The position numbers and the translations under genes are program-made. Positions 52,668-61,572 of a stretch of DNA of 64,000 nucleotides are shown here, piece after piece. Source of the DNA: Bacteroidia bacterium (GTDB lineage Bacteria > Bacteroidota > Bacteroidia > UKL13-3); assembly GCA_020049855.1 (NCBI GenBank), contig JAGVLJ010000001.1, positions 124,001 to 188,000 on the forward strand, given 5' to 3'. How positions within the stretch are numbered: the stretch's first letter is position 1; every line of letters starts with the position of its first letter. The notes beneath the pieces are model-generated. The model was not told the origin of the DNA, searched no databases, and saw only the letters and a list, made by a program, of their open reading frames with translations.

Positions 52668-54237
52668 TAATATGCAAAATCAGTTTGATGAACTCCTTCA
52701 TCAGAAGTTGTATGACTTCTGTGAAGATCCTGATGAAGGGCTGATTGATAGAATACATCAGAAAAAAGACCGGATTATCCGCCTATACCGATTAATTCCA
52801 CTTATTCTTTCGGTGGTGGCCATTACTCTGGCCGGCATGTGGTTTTTTTCTTCTGAAAATAACCGGAAAAGTTTAATGCCCGCTGTTGAAAGCAAACCAG
52901 CTTCTGTGTCAGAAATGCCTGTTTCTGCCTCAAAACCTGTTACCCTTTCAGGTAGCGGCTTTTTGGCTGTTGGCAATTCTACCGTATCTGTTTCCTCTTC
53001 ACAAACAATAGCCAATGCTACCACTAAAAGTCAGGTTCGTTTAACGGAAGAAGCACCACTTAAAGCCCCCTTGAGAGGTGTCAGCCCTACTTCTGTTTAT
53101 TCCTCGGAAATTATAGGTTGTGAAGCGGGTTTTGATTTTTACACTTCTTATACCGGAGAGCTGTTTTTTATTAACACCAGTAGCATAAATGATGGTACAG
53201 AATTTTTGTGGAATTTTGGTGACGGCACTTACAGCAATCTGACAAATCCATCGCATCAATATCAAAAAGCTGGGGAATATGAGGTAAGGCTTGACGTGAT
53301 ATTGAATGGAAAACCTACTTGTCATTATGCAGCAGTTCTAACGTATTCTGCCGCAACAATACAAGTTGAAAAAGCAATTAAGGGAACTGTGTTTGAGGAA
53401 GTGTTTATTTCAAAAGATGCCGTTGTTTCTTTATACAAACAAACAGCATTGGGCGATAAATACGAATTATATTCCCTTCACAAAACCGATGCATCGGGCA
53501 ACTACCTGTTCACCGGGCTGCCTAACGGGAAGTATCTTCTACTTGCCGAAAATAGCGGCAATCCGAGATTTATGCCAACTTGGTTTGGAAATGTTACTTT
53601 GAGTGAAGATGCCGACCGAATTGTGATTGATGACCGCAACCAACAAAGCAACCGAGCATTCGATATTCATTTGCAACAGGCGCGTCTATCTGCCACGCTT
53701 GATATGACGACCTCTTTAACCAACAACGCTGATACAGGGGGGGCTTATGTAAAATTAATTGATGGTTATAACAATTTAGTGGGCACGTTTAAAACTGACA
53801 AGTATGGACGCCTGATAAACGGCCAACCTAAAATTCCACCTGGATATTATAAAGTGATTGATCCGGCAACCTCAAACGAAACAACCATTGAAATTGGAGC
53901 AGGAAATTCAGGAACTATTGACAATTATACTGATTTAGTTAGTGACAGATCGCGTGAAATGTCAAAACCATTTGTGGCGACCGAGCCTTTGGTGGTTATG
54001 CCAAACCCTGCTGTGAGCGATATTCGGTTTGAAATAAAACTCGAAACCCACGAACAGGTGCTGGTGCGTATTGTTAATACCAATGGAATAGAAGTTTATA
54101 GCGAAACTACCAGAGGTGAACCTGGGTATAACAAATTCAATATTATGATTGGCTCATTTAAACCGGGAGTGTACTATGTAATGGTGAAAAAAGGCCAAGG
54201 TGTTCCTGTAATCAGTCAGCTTATAAAAGCGAACTAA
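52660..54237 (+). CDS. Membrane-anchored PKD protein with T9SS sorting domain, cognate of ECF module B
   Basis: This 525-residue protein combines parts that are rarely joined. Residues 1-44 are a charged cytoplasmic segment (FDELLHQKLYDFCEDPDEGL) like that of an anti-sigma factor. Residues 45-63 are one membrane helix (LIPLILSVVAITLAGMWFF), followed by a Ser/Val/Thr-rich linker (64-145). A PKD domain (about 150-232) has FLWNFGDGTYSNLTNPSHQY. A SdrD B-like or carboxypeptidase-regulatory-like domain follows (about 236-345; KTDASGNYLFTGLPNGKYLLLA). Residues about 445-525 form a T9SS type A sorting domain (VVMPNPAVSDIRFEI ... MIGSFKPGVYYVMVKKG). The start ATG 52660 lies within the sigma gene. If the helix stays in the inner membrane, the sorting domain sits in the periplasm and may act as a sensor. 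If the helix is a signal that is cleaved, the protein is exported. Confidence 0.85.
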   Translation: MNSNMQNQFDELLHQKLYDFCEDPDEGLIDRIHQKKDRIIRLYRLIPLILSVVAITLAGMWFFSSENNRKSLMPAVESKPASVSEMPVSASKPVTLSGSGFLAVGNSTVSVSSSQTIANATTKSQVRLTEEAPLKAPLRGVSPTSVYSSEIIGCEAGFDFYTSYTGELFFINTSSINDGTEFLWNFGDGTYSNLTNPSHQYQKAGEYEVRLDVILNGKPTCHYAAVLTYSAATIQVEKAIKGTVFEEVFISKDAVVSLYKQTALGDKYELYSLHKTDASGNYLFTGLPNGKYLLLAENSGNPRFMPTWFGNVTLSEDADRIVIDDRNQQSNRAFDIHLQQARLSATLDMTTSLTNNADTGGAYVKLIDGYNNLVGTFKTDKYGRLINGQPKIPPGYYKVIDPATSNETTIEIGAGNSGTIDNYTDLVSDRSREMSKPFVATEPLVVMPNPAVSDIRFEIKLETHEQVLVRIVNTNGIEVYSETTRGEPGYNKFNIMIGSFKPGVYYVMVKKGQGVPVISQLIKAN

Positions 54238-54244
54238 ACATATT

Positions 54245-55465
54245 TTATTTTTTGGTAAATCTGCCACGTCCCGAACGTTGCCCTCTGATGTTTTTTTTGT
54301 CAGATGGTGGTTTTACTTTAGGATTGTAAACAGGTGATTCGCCCAGTTTGGCAGGGAGCGGCTCTTTTTTTACTTCATACCCGATAAGAACTTCAATCTG
54401 GTGAAAGCGGAATTGGTCTCTTGGGCTGATAATGGTTATGGCTGTTCCTTTAGCATCTGCCCGAGCGGTACGACCCACCCGATGTACATAGTCTTCCGGG
54501 TCGGGCGGTGTATCAAAATTAATCACCATTCCAATACCATCTACGTCTATTCCCCTTGATAAAATATCGGTACCTATTAAAATGCGTAATTCTTTATTCC
54601 GAAACTGCCGCATAATTATTTCTCGCTCCTGCTGCTCTAAGTCTGAGTGAAAAGATTTACAGGGTAATTTTGATTTACGCAGCAATACATCTAATTGTTT
54701 TACTTTCTCTTTGGTAGAGGCAAAAATAATTACCGAGTCGGACAGGTTATGCTCTAGGATATATTTAAGCAGCCCTTCTTTTTGTTCCTCGTAAGCCGAG
54801 TAAGCCAACTGGGTTATTCCTTCAGCCGGTTTTGAAATGGCAATGCTTATCTCTTTAGGCTTGTTTAAAATGCGCGAAGCCATTTGCCTTATTTTTGGAG
54901 GCATGGTGGCTGAGAATAATAAGGTTTGTCGCTCCACAGGCAGGTAGCTCACAATGCGCATAATGTCTTCGTAAAAGCCCATGTCTAGCATGCGGTCGGC
55001 TTCATCCAGAATTAAATGTTTAATGGCACTTAAATCAATATGCCGGGTTGTTATTAACGAAATTAAACGACCGGGAGTGGCTACTGCAATATCGGCTCCT
55101 TTCATCATAGCCTTTTTTTGCTGCTCCCAGGCATTGCCATCGCCACCCCCGTATATAGCAATGGAATTAATGCCGGTATGATAAGCCAATCCTTCAACCT
55201 GCTGGTCTATTTGCAAAGCCAGTTCACGGGTGGGTGCTATTATCAGGGTACTCAACTGGCGGTAATCGTGGTACAAAATATTATCGATTACAGGCAGTAC
55301 ATAGGCGGCTGTTTTACCGGTACCCGTTTGTGCACAGGCTATCAAATCAACCCCATCCATTACTAACGGAATTGCCTGTTGTTGAATTGGCGTGGGTGAA
55401 TCAAAACCCATATCGGACAGGCCGGCCATCACTTGGGGTTGAAAATGAAAATCGGAAAAATTCAA
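54245..55465 (-). CDS. DEAD-box RNA helicase (RhlE-like)
   Basis: This 406-residue protein has motifs in order: Q motif TPIQQQAIPL (about 26-35), Walker A AQTGTGKTAAY (about 46-56), PTRELALQ, TPGRL, DEAD in LILDEADRMLDMGF, SAT (FSATMPPKI), and HRVGRTAR near the end of the helicase core. The basic C-terminal tail (KKNIRGQRSGRGRFTKK) helps RNA binding. It unwinds RNA in ribosome assembly or mRNA turnover and is usually induced by cold. The start is ATG 55465. It converges on the ECF module B gene with a 7-base gap. Confidence 0.95.
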   Translation of the reverse strand: MNFSDFHFQPQVMAGLSDMGFDSPTPIQQQAIPLVMDGVDLIACAQTGTGKTAAYVLPVIDNILYHDYRQLSTLIIAPTRELALQIDQQVEGLAYHTGINSIAIYGGGDGNAWEQQKKAMMKGADIAVATPGRLISLITTRHIDLSAIKHLILDEADRMLDMGFYEDIMRIVSYLPVERQTLLFSATMPPKIRQMASRILNKPKEISIAISKPAEGITQLAYSAYEEQKEGLLKYILEHNLSDSVIIFASTKEKVKQLDVLLRKSKLPCKSFHSDLEQQEREIIMRQFRNKELRILIGTDILSRGIDVDGIGMVINFDTPPDPEDYVHRVGRTARADAKGTAITIISPRDQFRFHQIEVLIGYEVKKEPLPAKLGESPVYNPKVKPPSDKKNIRGQRSGRGRFTKK

Positions 55466-55578
55466 ATAAATAAAAAATTAGGTTGCAAGATAGGGGAAAA
55501 CCCCCTTACCAAGTACTGGAACCTGCTTCGATTCATTTTCAAACCCTATTGCAGCACGAATCAGTTACCTTCGCGCCC

Positions 55579-56472
55579 GTGAATACCACTAATAAGGTAC
55601 ATTTATCCTTACTCACCGTTTCGGCTCTTTATGCAGCTACGTTTACCATTGCCAAAGAGGTGATGAATGGCTATGTGCAACCATCGGCTTTTATCCTTAT
55701 TCGGGTGGCCGCAGCTGCAATACTTTTTTTTATCGTACACGCCCTGTTTGTACGCGATAAAAAAGTAACCGACACAAAAGATTTCCAGCGCCTGTTTGTA
55801 TGCAGTATGTTTGGGGTAGGCTTTAATATGCTGTTGTTTTTTAACGGGCTCCACCTCACCTCGCCCATTAACGGAGCCGTACTTATGACCTGTTCTCCCA
55901 TTTTTGTGGTAGTATTTGCCGCCTTATTGCTTCGCGAAAAAATTACTGTGGCCAAAGGTTTTGGTATTATGCTGGCTGCTGCGGGTGCTGCGTTGCTTAT
56001 AGGTGGCCTTGAACTTAATTTTTCGTCAACCACCGCGCAGGGCGATTTGATGGTGGCTGTAAATGCCATTATCTATTCCTTTTACTTAGTTTACTCTAAA
56101 CCACTGCTGCTAAAATACAAGCCGATAACCGTGAGCAAATGGACTTTTTTATTTGGAACGCTGATTGTTTTACCTTTCGGGTGGCAGGAGCTTGGACAAA
56201 TCCACTGGGCCATTATGCCAATAAAAGTATATTGGCAACTAGCCTTTGTGGTGGTGGGAACCACGTTTTTCACCTACCTGCTCAACTCATGGGCCTTACG
56301 CTATGCCACCCCCTCGCTGGTTGGGTCGTATATTTACCTGCAACCAGTTCTGGCTACTGTTTTTGCAGTACTTTCACAAACGGATATACTTACCATAGCA
56401 AAGTTTAGTTATACATTATTGATATTTGCCGGAGTATATCTGGTAAGTAAACCAACAAAACAACATGCTTAG
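55579..56472 (+). CDS. DMT-superfamily (EamA) transporter
   Basis: I choose GTG 55579 (MNTTNKVHLSLLTVSALYAA), giving 297 residues; the frame is open to TTG 55483, but the lead is polar and lies in the helicase promoter region. There are ten hydrophobic helices in two EamA repeats. The first begins SALYAATFTIAKEVM and the second IYSFYLVYSKPLLLKY, with the conserved late loop YLQPVLATVFAVL. It exports a small metabolite, often an amino acid; the substrate is unknown. It overlaps the YicC gene by eight bases. Confidence 0.88.
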   Translation: MNTTNKVHLSLLTVSALYAATFTIAKEVMNGYVQPSAFILIRVAAAAILFFIVHALFVRDKKVTDTKDFQRLFVCSMFGVGFNMLLFFNGLHLTSPINGAVLMTCSPIFVVVFAALLLREKITVAKGFGIMLAAAGAALLIGGLELNFSSTTAQGDLMVAVNAIIYSFYLVYSKPLLLKYKPITVSKWTFLFGTLIVLPFGWQELGQIHWAIMPIKVYWQLAFVVVGTTFFTYLLNSWALRYATPSLVGSYIYLQPVLATVFAVLSQTDILTIAKFSYTLLIFAGVYLVSKPTKQHA

Positions 56473-57337
56473 ATCAATGACAGGCTTTGGACAGGCCACG
56501 GGTGATTTTGAAAAATTTATGGTAAAAGCCGAAATAAAAGCCCTTAATGGAAAGTTTTTGGAAATAAACCTGCGTACCCCAAAAATTATTCTCAATAAGG
56601 AGGCTGAACTACGCAATACCTTTGGCAAAATGCTTGAGCGCGGAACGGTGACTCTCTCTGTAAACCTTGAGTTTAAAAATCCGGGAGATTTGTTACAGCC
56701 CATTAACAAAGAAGTAGTAAATTTTTACCTCAATGAAATTCACCTTATTGAACACAATTTGGACGTACCTAAGGGTTCGCTTACCGGTTCGCTGTTTAAT
56801 ATTCCAAATGCGTTGCAGTCAACCGAAAATGAACTGAGCGAAGCTGAATGGAAAGAAATTCTAAGTGTGTTGATGAAAGCCTATAACGCATTTGAATTAT
56901 TTAGAAAACAGGAAGGTGCTCTCACCGAAAAAGAAATTTGCGCTATGGTGAGTCGCATAAATTCGCTTTGCGATGAAGTAGAAATTTTAGAACCTGAACG
57001 TATGAAAGGGGTACGTGATCGTATTCAGGGCGACTTAGAAAATATGCTGGCAAAAGATCAGATTGATACCAACCGCCTGGAGCAGGAACTTATTTACTAT
57101 ATCGAAAAAATGGATATTGCCGAAGAAAAGCTCCGCCTCAAAAATCACTGCGATTATTTTTTGCAAACCATTAGCGAAAACTCAACCGGTAAAAAACTCG
57201 GTTTCATTGCGCAGGAAATGGGACGCGAAATAAATACCATGGGAGCTAAAGCCAATTTTTTCCCGATACAGAAAAAAATTGTGGAGATGAAAGATGAACT
57301 GGAAAAAATAAAAGAACAATTGAACAATGTAGTATGA
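56465..57337 (+). CDS. yicC: YicC/YloC family endoribonuclease
   Basis: This 290-residue protein starts with the family motif [14 protein letters not shown] and ends with [13 protein letters not shown]...[18 protein letters not shown]. The N-terminal YicC domain (about 1-155) and the C-terminal DUF1732 (about 205-290) are both present. It is an endoribonuclease that acts on small RNAs in E. coli. The ATG at 56465 lies inside the transporter gene. It overlaps gmk by four bases (ATGA), the usual yicC-gmk pairing. Confidence 0.95.
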   Translation: MLRSMTGFGQATGDFEKFMVKAEIKALNGKFLEINLRTPKIILNKEAELRNTFGKMLERGTVTLSVNLEFKNPGDLLQPINKEVVNFYLNEIHLIEHNLDVPKGSLTGSLFNIPNALQSTENELSEAEWKEILSVLMKAYNAFELFRKQEGALTEKEICAMVSRINSLCDEVEILEPERMKGVRDRIQGDLENMLAKDQIDTNRLEQELIYYIEKMDIAEEKLRLKNHCDYFLQTISENSTGKKLGFIAQEMGREINTMGAKANFFPIQKKIVEMKDELEKIKEQLNNVV

Positions 57338-57909
57338 ACAAAGGTAAGGTAATTATTTTTTCGGCTCCATCGGGTTCGGGCAAAACTACCATTGTAAAAC
57401 ATTTGCTCAGTATAAATAACAACCTGGCCTTCTCAGTTTCGGCCACTACACGAGAGGCGCGGCCAGGTGAAGTAAACGGTAAAGATTATTATTTTCTCAC
57501 CAAAAGCGACTTTTTGAAACACATTCAAAATAATGATTTTGTAGAATACGAAGAAGTTTACCCCGGCACGTATTACGGAACCCTTCGCAGTGAAGTAGAA
57601 CGCATTTGGGCTTTGGGAAAGGTGGTAATTTTTGATGTAGATGTGGTGGGTGGACTAAACTTAAAGCGTATTATGGGAAATCGGGCACTGGCGGTATTTG
57701 TTAAGCCCCCATCTATTTCCATTTTACAAAACCGGTTAAAGACGCGTGCCACCGAAACCGATCTGGATTTAGAAAATCGCATTAACAAGGCAGTATCCGA
57801 ATTGCAGTTTGAACCGAAGTTTGATGCAGTGCTTATTAATGACCAGCTCAACGAAACTTTTGAACATGCACAGCAGTTGCTTCAGCTTTTTTTAAATACA
57901 ACGCCTTAG
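57334..57909 (+). CDS. gmk: Guanylate kinase
   Basis: This 191-residue protein has the P-loop [12 protein letters not shown] (about 9-20), the guanylate-kinase signature [20 protein letters not shown] (about 35-54) and YGT in the GMP-binding site. It converts GMP and ATP to GDP and ADP. The start is ATG 57334, coupled to yicC. The next gene, nadD, begins eight bases after its stop. Confidence 0.97.
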   Translation: MNKGKVIIFSAPSGSGKTTIVKHLLSINNNLAFSVSATTREARPGEVNGKDYYFLTKSDFLKHIQNNDFVEYEEVYPGTYYGTLRSEVERIWALGKVVIFDVDVVGGLNLKRIMGNRALAVFVKPPSISILQNRLKTRATETDLDLENRINKAVSELQFEPKFDAVLINDQLNETFEHAQQLLQLFLNTTP

Positions 57910-57917
57910 TAATTCTT

Positions 57918-58490
57918 ATGCATATAGGTCTTTTTTTCGGTTCGTTTAATCCACCGCATACCGGCCATCTGGTTATTGCCAGCCACATGATTGAATACAG
58001 TGATATTGAAAGAATATGGTTTATGGTATCGCCACATAACCCGCTAAAAGCAAAAGGTGATTTACTTGATGCCCGCGCACGTTTACAATTAGTGAAGGAT
58101 GCCGTAGCCCAAGACCCGCGTTTTGAGGCCTCAGATTTTGAATTTAACTTGGAGCGGCCATCGTACACCATTCATACTATGCAGCAGCTTGCACAAAAAT
58201 ACCCCGAGCATAGTTTTACTCTGATAATGGGTGGCGACAACCTGCACTCGCTTCACCTCTGGAAAGACTACGAAGCCCTGCTCGACAGCTACCGCATTTT
58301 TGTATATCGCAGAGAAGGTTTTGATAATGCCGAGCTGGCCGATCATCCCAACGTAATAGTGTTTGATGTACCATTGCTCAATATCTCATCCACATTTATC
58401 CGCAAGGCTGTAAAAAAAGGGAAATCCATTCGCTACTTAGTACCCCAGGTGGTTGAGGAACAAATTACATTAAATAAGTATTACCAATAA
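57918..58490 (+). CDS. nadD: Nicotinate-nucleotide adenylyltransferase
   Basis: This 190-residue protein has the nucleotidyltransferase motif GLFFGSFNPPHTGHL (about 4-18) and the C-terminal motif ISSTFIRKAVKKGKSIRYLVP (in two pieces: ISSTFIRK and SIRYLVP). It makes deamido-NAD from nicotinate mononucleotide and ATP. The start is ATG 57918. Its stop shares one base with the start of the acetyltransferase (TAATG). Confidence 0.97.
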   Translation: MHIGLFFGSFNPPHTGHLVIASHMIEYSDIERIWFMVSPHNPLKAKGDLLDARARLQLVKDAVAQDPRFEASDFEFNLERPSYTIHTMQQLAQKYPEHSFTLIMGGDNLHSLHLWKDYEALLDSYRIFVYRREGFDNAELADHPNVIVFDVPLLNISSTFIRKAVKKGKSIRYLVPQVVEEQITLNKYYQ

Positions 58491-59008
58491 TGTCGCTTAC
58501 CATCCGTCAGGCAAATGCACAGGATGCAGAAGTATTATCTCTGCTGGGTGCTACCACTTTTTACGATACCTTCCATGCGTTTCACAATGAAGAAGACATG
58601 AAAAAGTATATAGCCGATGCCTATAATATTGAAAAGATAAGTACCAACCTTACTGACCCCGGCATTCTGTATTACCTGGCTCTCCGTAGTGGTTTGCCCG
58701 TGGGTTATATTAAACTTATTAAAAATGTGCAGCCACCCGAGTTGCCCGAAGGACGTGTTGCCGAACTGGAAAAAATTTATGTCCTGAAAGAATATCTTGG
58801 AACCGGTATTGGAAAAAAGCTCATGCAGCAGGCTATTGTTGCTATGGTTCAGGAAAATTTTGACTGGTTGTTTTTGGGAGTATGGCAGCAAAACCAACGT
58901 GCCCTTGCTTTTTATGCCGGATTTGGCTGGGAAATTTGCGGCATCAGACAATTTAAACTTGGTAATACCATTTGTGATGATTACGTGATGAAGTTAAAAC
59001 TAGGGTGA
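58490..59008 (+). CDS. GNAT N-acetyltransferase
   Basis: This 172-residue protein has the acetyl-CoA motif A as LEKIYVLKEYLGTGIGKKLM (about 92-111; the R/Q-x-x-G-x-G/A loop is LGTGIG) and a late strand LFLGVWQQNQRALAFYAGFGW. The substrate cannot be told. The start is ATG 58490, overlapping nadD by one base, so it is the last gene of the yicC-gmk-nadD operon. A 111-base gap, with no terminator I can see, separates it from the convergent subtilase. Confidence 0.92.
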   Translation: MSLTIRQANAQDAEVLSLLGATTFYDTFHAFHNEEDMKKYIADAYNIEKISTNLTDPGILYYLALRSGLPVGYIKLIKNVQPPELPEGRVAELEKIYVLKEYLGTGIGKKLMQQAIVAMVQENFDWLFLGVWQQNQRALAFYAGFGWEICGIRQFKLGNTICDDYVMKLKLG

Positions 59009-59119
59009 GCCTACAACTTTGATTTTACGAATTGATTCAGCTATTTGATCCAAAAAGAAACAGACTGGAAAATGATGAAATGAAAAGGTTCTTAAATTTC
59101 CTATCTCTATTCTTCCGTT

Positions 59120-60733
59120 TTACTTTTTCACAATTCTGAAATTAACAGGAAGCGAATTAAGTTCTATCTGCACCAAATAAAATCCAGGCAGCAGTCCGTC
59201 AAGTGAAACGATTTGAAGTGCTTCATTGATTAAGGTGGTACTTTTCAGTTTTTTCCCACTTATATCGAATACTGTAAATGCCCCTACGTCAAGACTTGGG
59301 TCGGTGAGTTCAATTGACAGGTAATCGGTAACAATGGTAGGATACACTAGTACTCGTTTTTTTAGTTCATCGGGGGTTGGGGCTATACCGGTGTAGGTTT
59401 TCAGCAGCGAGTCGGCACGACAGGCATCGGGTACACCATATCCGTAAAAATTATCAGGGTTGTTTAAATGGTTTCCGCTTACTGTGATAGCACGTATAAT
59501 TTCCCAACTGCTGCGTTGTGGGTTGGCCTGTTTAAGGCATGCGGCCAGCCCGGCAATAAGGGGCGATGAAAATGAAGTGCCACTGGCAAAAGTAATATAT
59601 CCCGCATCACTTATAACGGCTGTGTTGGAACCCATGGCTACTACATCCGGTTTTATTTTGCCGGTTGCAGTTGGCCCAATTGACGACATGCTAAAGTATT
59701 GTTTATTGGCATCAACACCACCAACACATAAAATAGAGTCGGCATCGCATGGGGCATTAATAGTAGTTGCTTTAAACGATCCTTCGTTTCCGGCACTGTT
59801 CACCACAATTATTCCTTTGGCTGCAGCCCATCGTGCGGCATTGGTTATAATGGCTGTTTTTCCATCCATTTGTGCATCAGTATAATCACCTTGTCCGGGT
59901 TCAAAGGTGCGGTAGCTTAGAGAGGAGTTTATTATATCTACTCCCAGCGAGTCGGCCCACTCGGCTGCGGCCAGCCAGTTTAATTCTTCCTGATGCACAT
60001 CGTTGGCATTGTTTATTTCAGTAACGGCAAAAGCATAATCGGCACCCGGAGCCGCACCTATAAACGTGTTGGGCCATAAAGCACCAACAGTTGAAAAAAC
60101 CAGCGAGCCGTGGTAATGGTTGCTGAATGCATTTTTTTCTGGACTCACAAAATTACGGTTAGATATAAAGCGGTTTTGTACCCGGGCAGAGTCGTATGCT
60201 TTGATGGTATCAACACCTAAAAAGCCTATATCGAAAAAAGCGACTAATACCCCTCGTCCGGTGTATCCGTTTTGGTGCAGACACAGTAGGTTTAGCATAT
60301 TATTTTGAGTGGCTGTACTGCCAAACCCTGCGGTAGTTAACGGTACATCTGCATCGGTTCGGGTATTGGTTGATTCGCCTTGAAGCGGCTGTACCGATTG
60401 AATAAATGGAAATATTTGCAGCAATTGCGTAGCTGTTAATGCGGTAGAAACATGTACCATATTCAACCACCGCGAAGCAAAGTGTATAATCAGTCCCTGA
60501 TGCTGCATTGCCTGAAGGTAGGCCGTGTTTACAGGCAAATCGGTTTCAGAAAAAACTATGCCCCGCTGTTTGTGTTTGTTTATGGCTAAGGGAGAAAGAG
60601 CTGAAGCAGCATTTTTTTCGGATACGGCAACGGAGCCTTTATTTGTTAGAAACAAAAGGTACTGATTATTTTGGGCTTTTCCGTGCAAGGAAATAAGCAG
60701 CAGACCAAGTGTAAAAAATTTATGTGTAAACAT
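59120..60733 (-). CDS. T9SS-exported subtilisin-like serine peptidase (S8)
   Basis: The start ATG 60733 gives 537 residues and a signal peptide (MFTHKFFTLGLLLISLHGKA); an upstream TTG at 60751 lies within the promoter-like element. The S8 triad is readable: Asp in FFDIGFLG (about 168; DTG is written DIG), His in HYHGSLVFST (about 207) and Ser in GTSFSSPLIAGLA (about 381). The C-terminal ~75 residues (VLVYPTIVTDYLSIELTDP to VNFRIVKK) are a T9SS type A sorting domain, so it should reach the cell surface or medium. It degrades proteins outside the cell. Confidence 0.92.
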   Translation of the reverse strand: MFTHKFFTLGLLLISLHGKAQNNQYLLFLTNKGSVAVSEKNAASALSPLAINKHKQRGIVFSETDLPVNTAYLQAMQHQGLIIHFASRWLNMVHVSTALTATQLLQIFPFIQSVQPLQGESTNTRTDADVPLTTAGFGSTATQNNMLNLLCLHQNGYTGRGVLVAFFDIGFLGVDTIKAYDSARVQNRFISNRNFVSPEKNAFSNHYHGSLVFSTVGALWPNTFIGAAPGADYAFAVTEINNANDVHQEELNWLAAAEWADSLGVDIINSSLSYRTFEPGQGDYTDAQMDGKTAIITNAARWAAAKGIIVVNSAGNEGSFKATTINAPCDADSILCVGGVDANKQYFSMSSIGPTATGKIKPDVVAMGSNTAVISDAGYITFASGTSFSSPLIAGLAACLKQANPQRSSWEIIRAITVSGNHLNNPDNFYGYGVPDACRADSLLKTYTGIAPTPDELKKRVLVYPTIVTDYLSIELTDPSLDVGAFTVFDISGKKLKSTTLINEALQIVSLDGLLPGFYLVQIELNSLPVNFRIVKK

Positions 60734-60748
60734 ATAACTAATCAAGTC

Positions 60749-60756
60749 CAAAGTTA
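60749..60756 (-). promoter_or_regulatory. Candidate -7 element for the subtilase gene
   Basis: The minus strand reads TAACTTTG, an exact TAnnTTTG match 15 bases before ATG 60733. It implies a very short leader. Confidence 0.4.
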
Positions 60757-60777
60757 CGCAATAAGAGTTGCATAGCG

Positions 60778-60785
60778 TATGTTTG
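60778..60785 (+). promoter_or_regulatory. Candidate -7 element for exonuclease III
   Basis: TATGTTTG matches TAnnTTTG, 22 bases before ATG 60808. It forms a divergent pair with the subtilase element. Confidence 0.4.
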
Positions 60786-60807
60786 AAAAAGTAAAACGCA
60801 GGTAAAA

Positions 60808-61572
60808 ATGAAAATCATTTCCTACAATGTAAACGGAATACGCTCGGCTATAAGTAAAGGACTTGTGAACTGGATGCAGCGCGAAAGTGCCGATGTTTAC
60901 TGCTTTCAGGAAACCAAAGCATCGCCCGAGCAGGTAGATTTATTATTATTTGATTTAATAGGGTATAAAACCTGGTGGTTCTCGTCCGAGAAAAAAGGGT
61001 ATAGCGGGGTAGCCATCATTTCGCGCAGGCAACCTGATCATATTGAGTATGGGTTTAACCACCCCAGCTACGATAAAGAAGGGCGTATCATTCGTGCCGA
61101 TTTTGGCGACCTATCGGTTATAAGCGTTTACATTCCTTCGGGGTCAAGTGGAGAAGAGCGGCAGGCATACAAAATGAAATGGCTTGATTTTTTTGACAGC
61201 TATATTAATCGGCTTAAAGCGAGCAGACCTAACTTAGTAATTGGCGGAGATTACAATATTTGCCGCGAAGCTATTGATATTCACGACCCGGTGGGCAATA
61301 AAAACAGTTCAGGATTTTTGCCCGAAGAGCGTGAGTGGTTTTCCCGGTTTATGCGTCAGGGGTTAGTTGATTCGTTTAGGGAATTGCACCAAGAGCCGCA
61401 TCGGTATTCATGGTGGACTTATAGAGCAGCCGCGCGCAAACGCAATAAAGGCTGGCGCATAGATTATAACATACTTAGTGAATCCCTGCAGTCAAAAATT
61501 GAGGATGCTGATATTTACCAGTCGGTAGTTCATTCAGATCACTGTCCAGTGATGGTAAAGTTGAAATTATAG
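60808..61572 (+). CDS. xth: Exodeoxyribonuclease III (xth family)
   Basis: This 254-residue protein starts with the family signature MKIISYNVNGIRSAISKGL and has CFQETKAS, then VIGGDYNICREAIDIHDP (about 146-163), IDYNILSE and SDHCPVMVKL near the end. These are the metal and catalytic residues of the exonuclease III/AP endonuclease fold. It removes damaged 3' ends and cuts abasic sites in DNA repair. The start is ATG 60808. Its end overlaps the convergent lipoprotein gene by six bases. Confidence 0.95.
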   Translation: MKIISYNVNGIRSAISKGLVNWMQRESADVYCFQETKASPEQVDLLLFDLIGYKTWWFSSEKKGYSGVAIISRRQPDHIEYGFNHPSYDKEGRIIRADFGDLSVISVYIPSGSSGEERQAYKMKWLDFFDSYINRLKASRPNLVIGGDYNICREAIDIHDPVGNKNSSGFLPEEREWFSRFMRQGLVDSFRELHQEPHRYSWWTYRAAARKRNKGWRIDYNILSESLQSKIEDADIYQSVVHSDHCPVMVKLKL

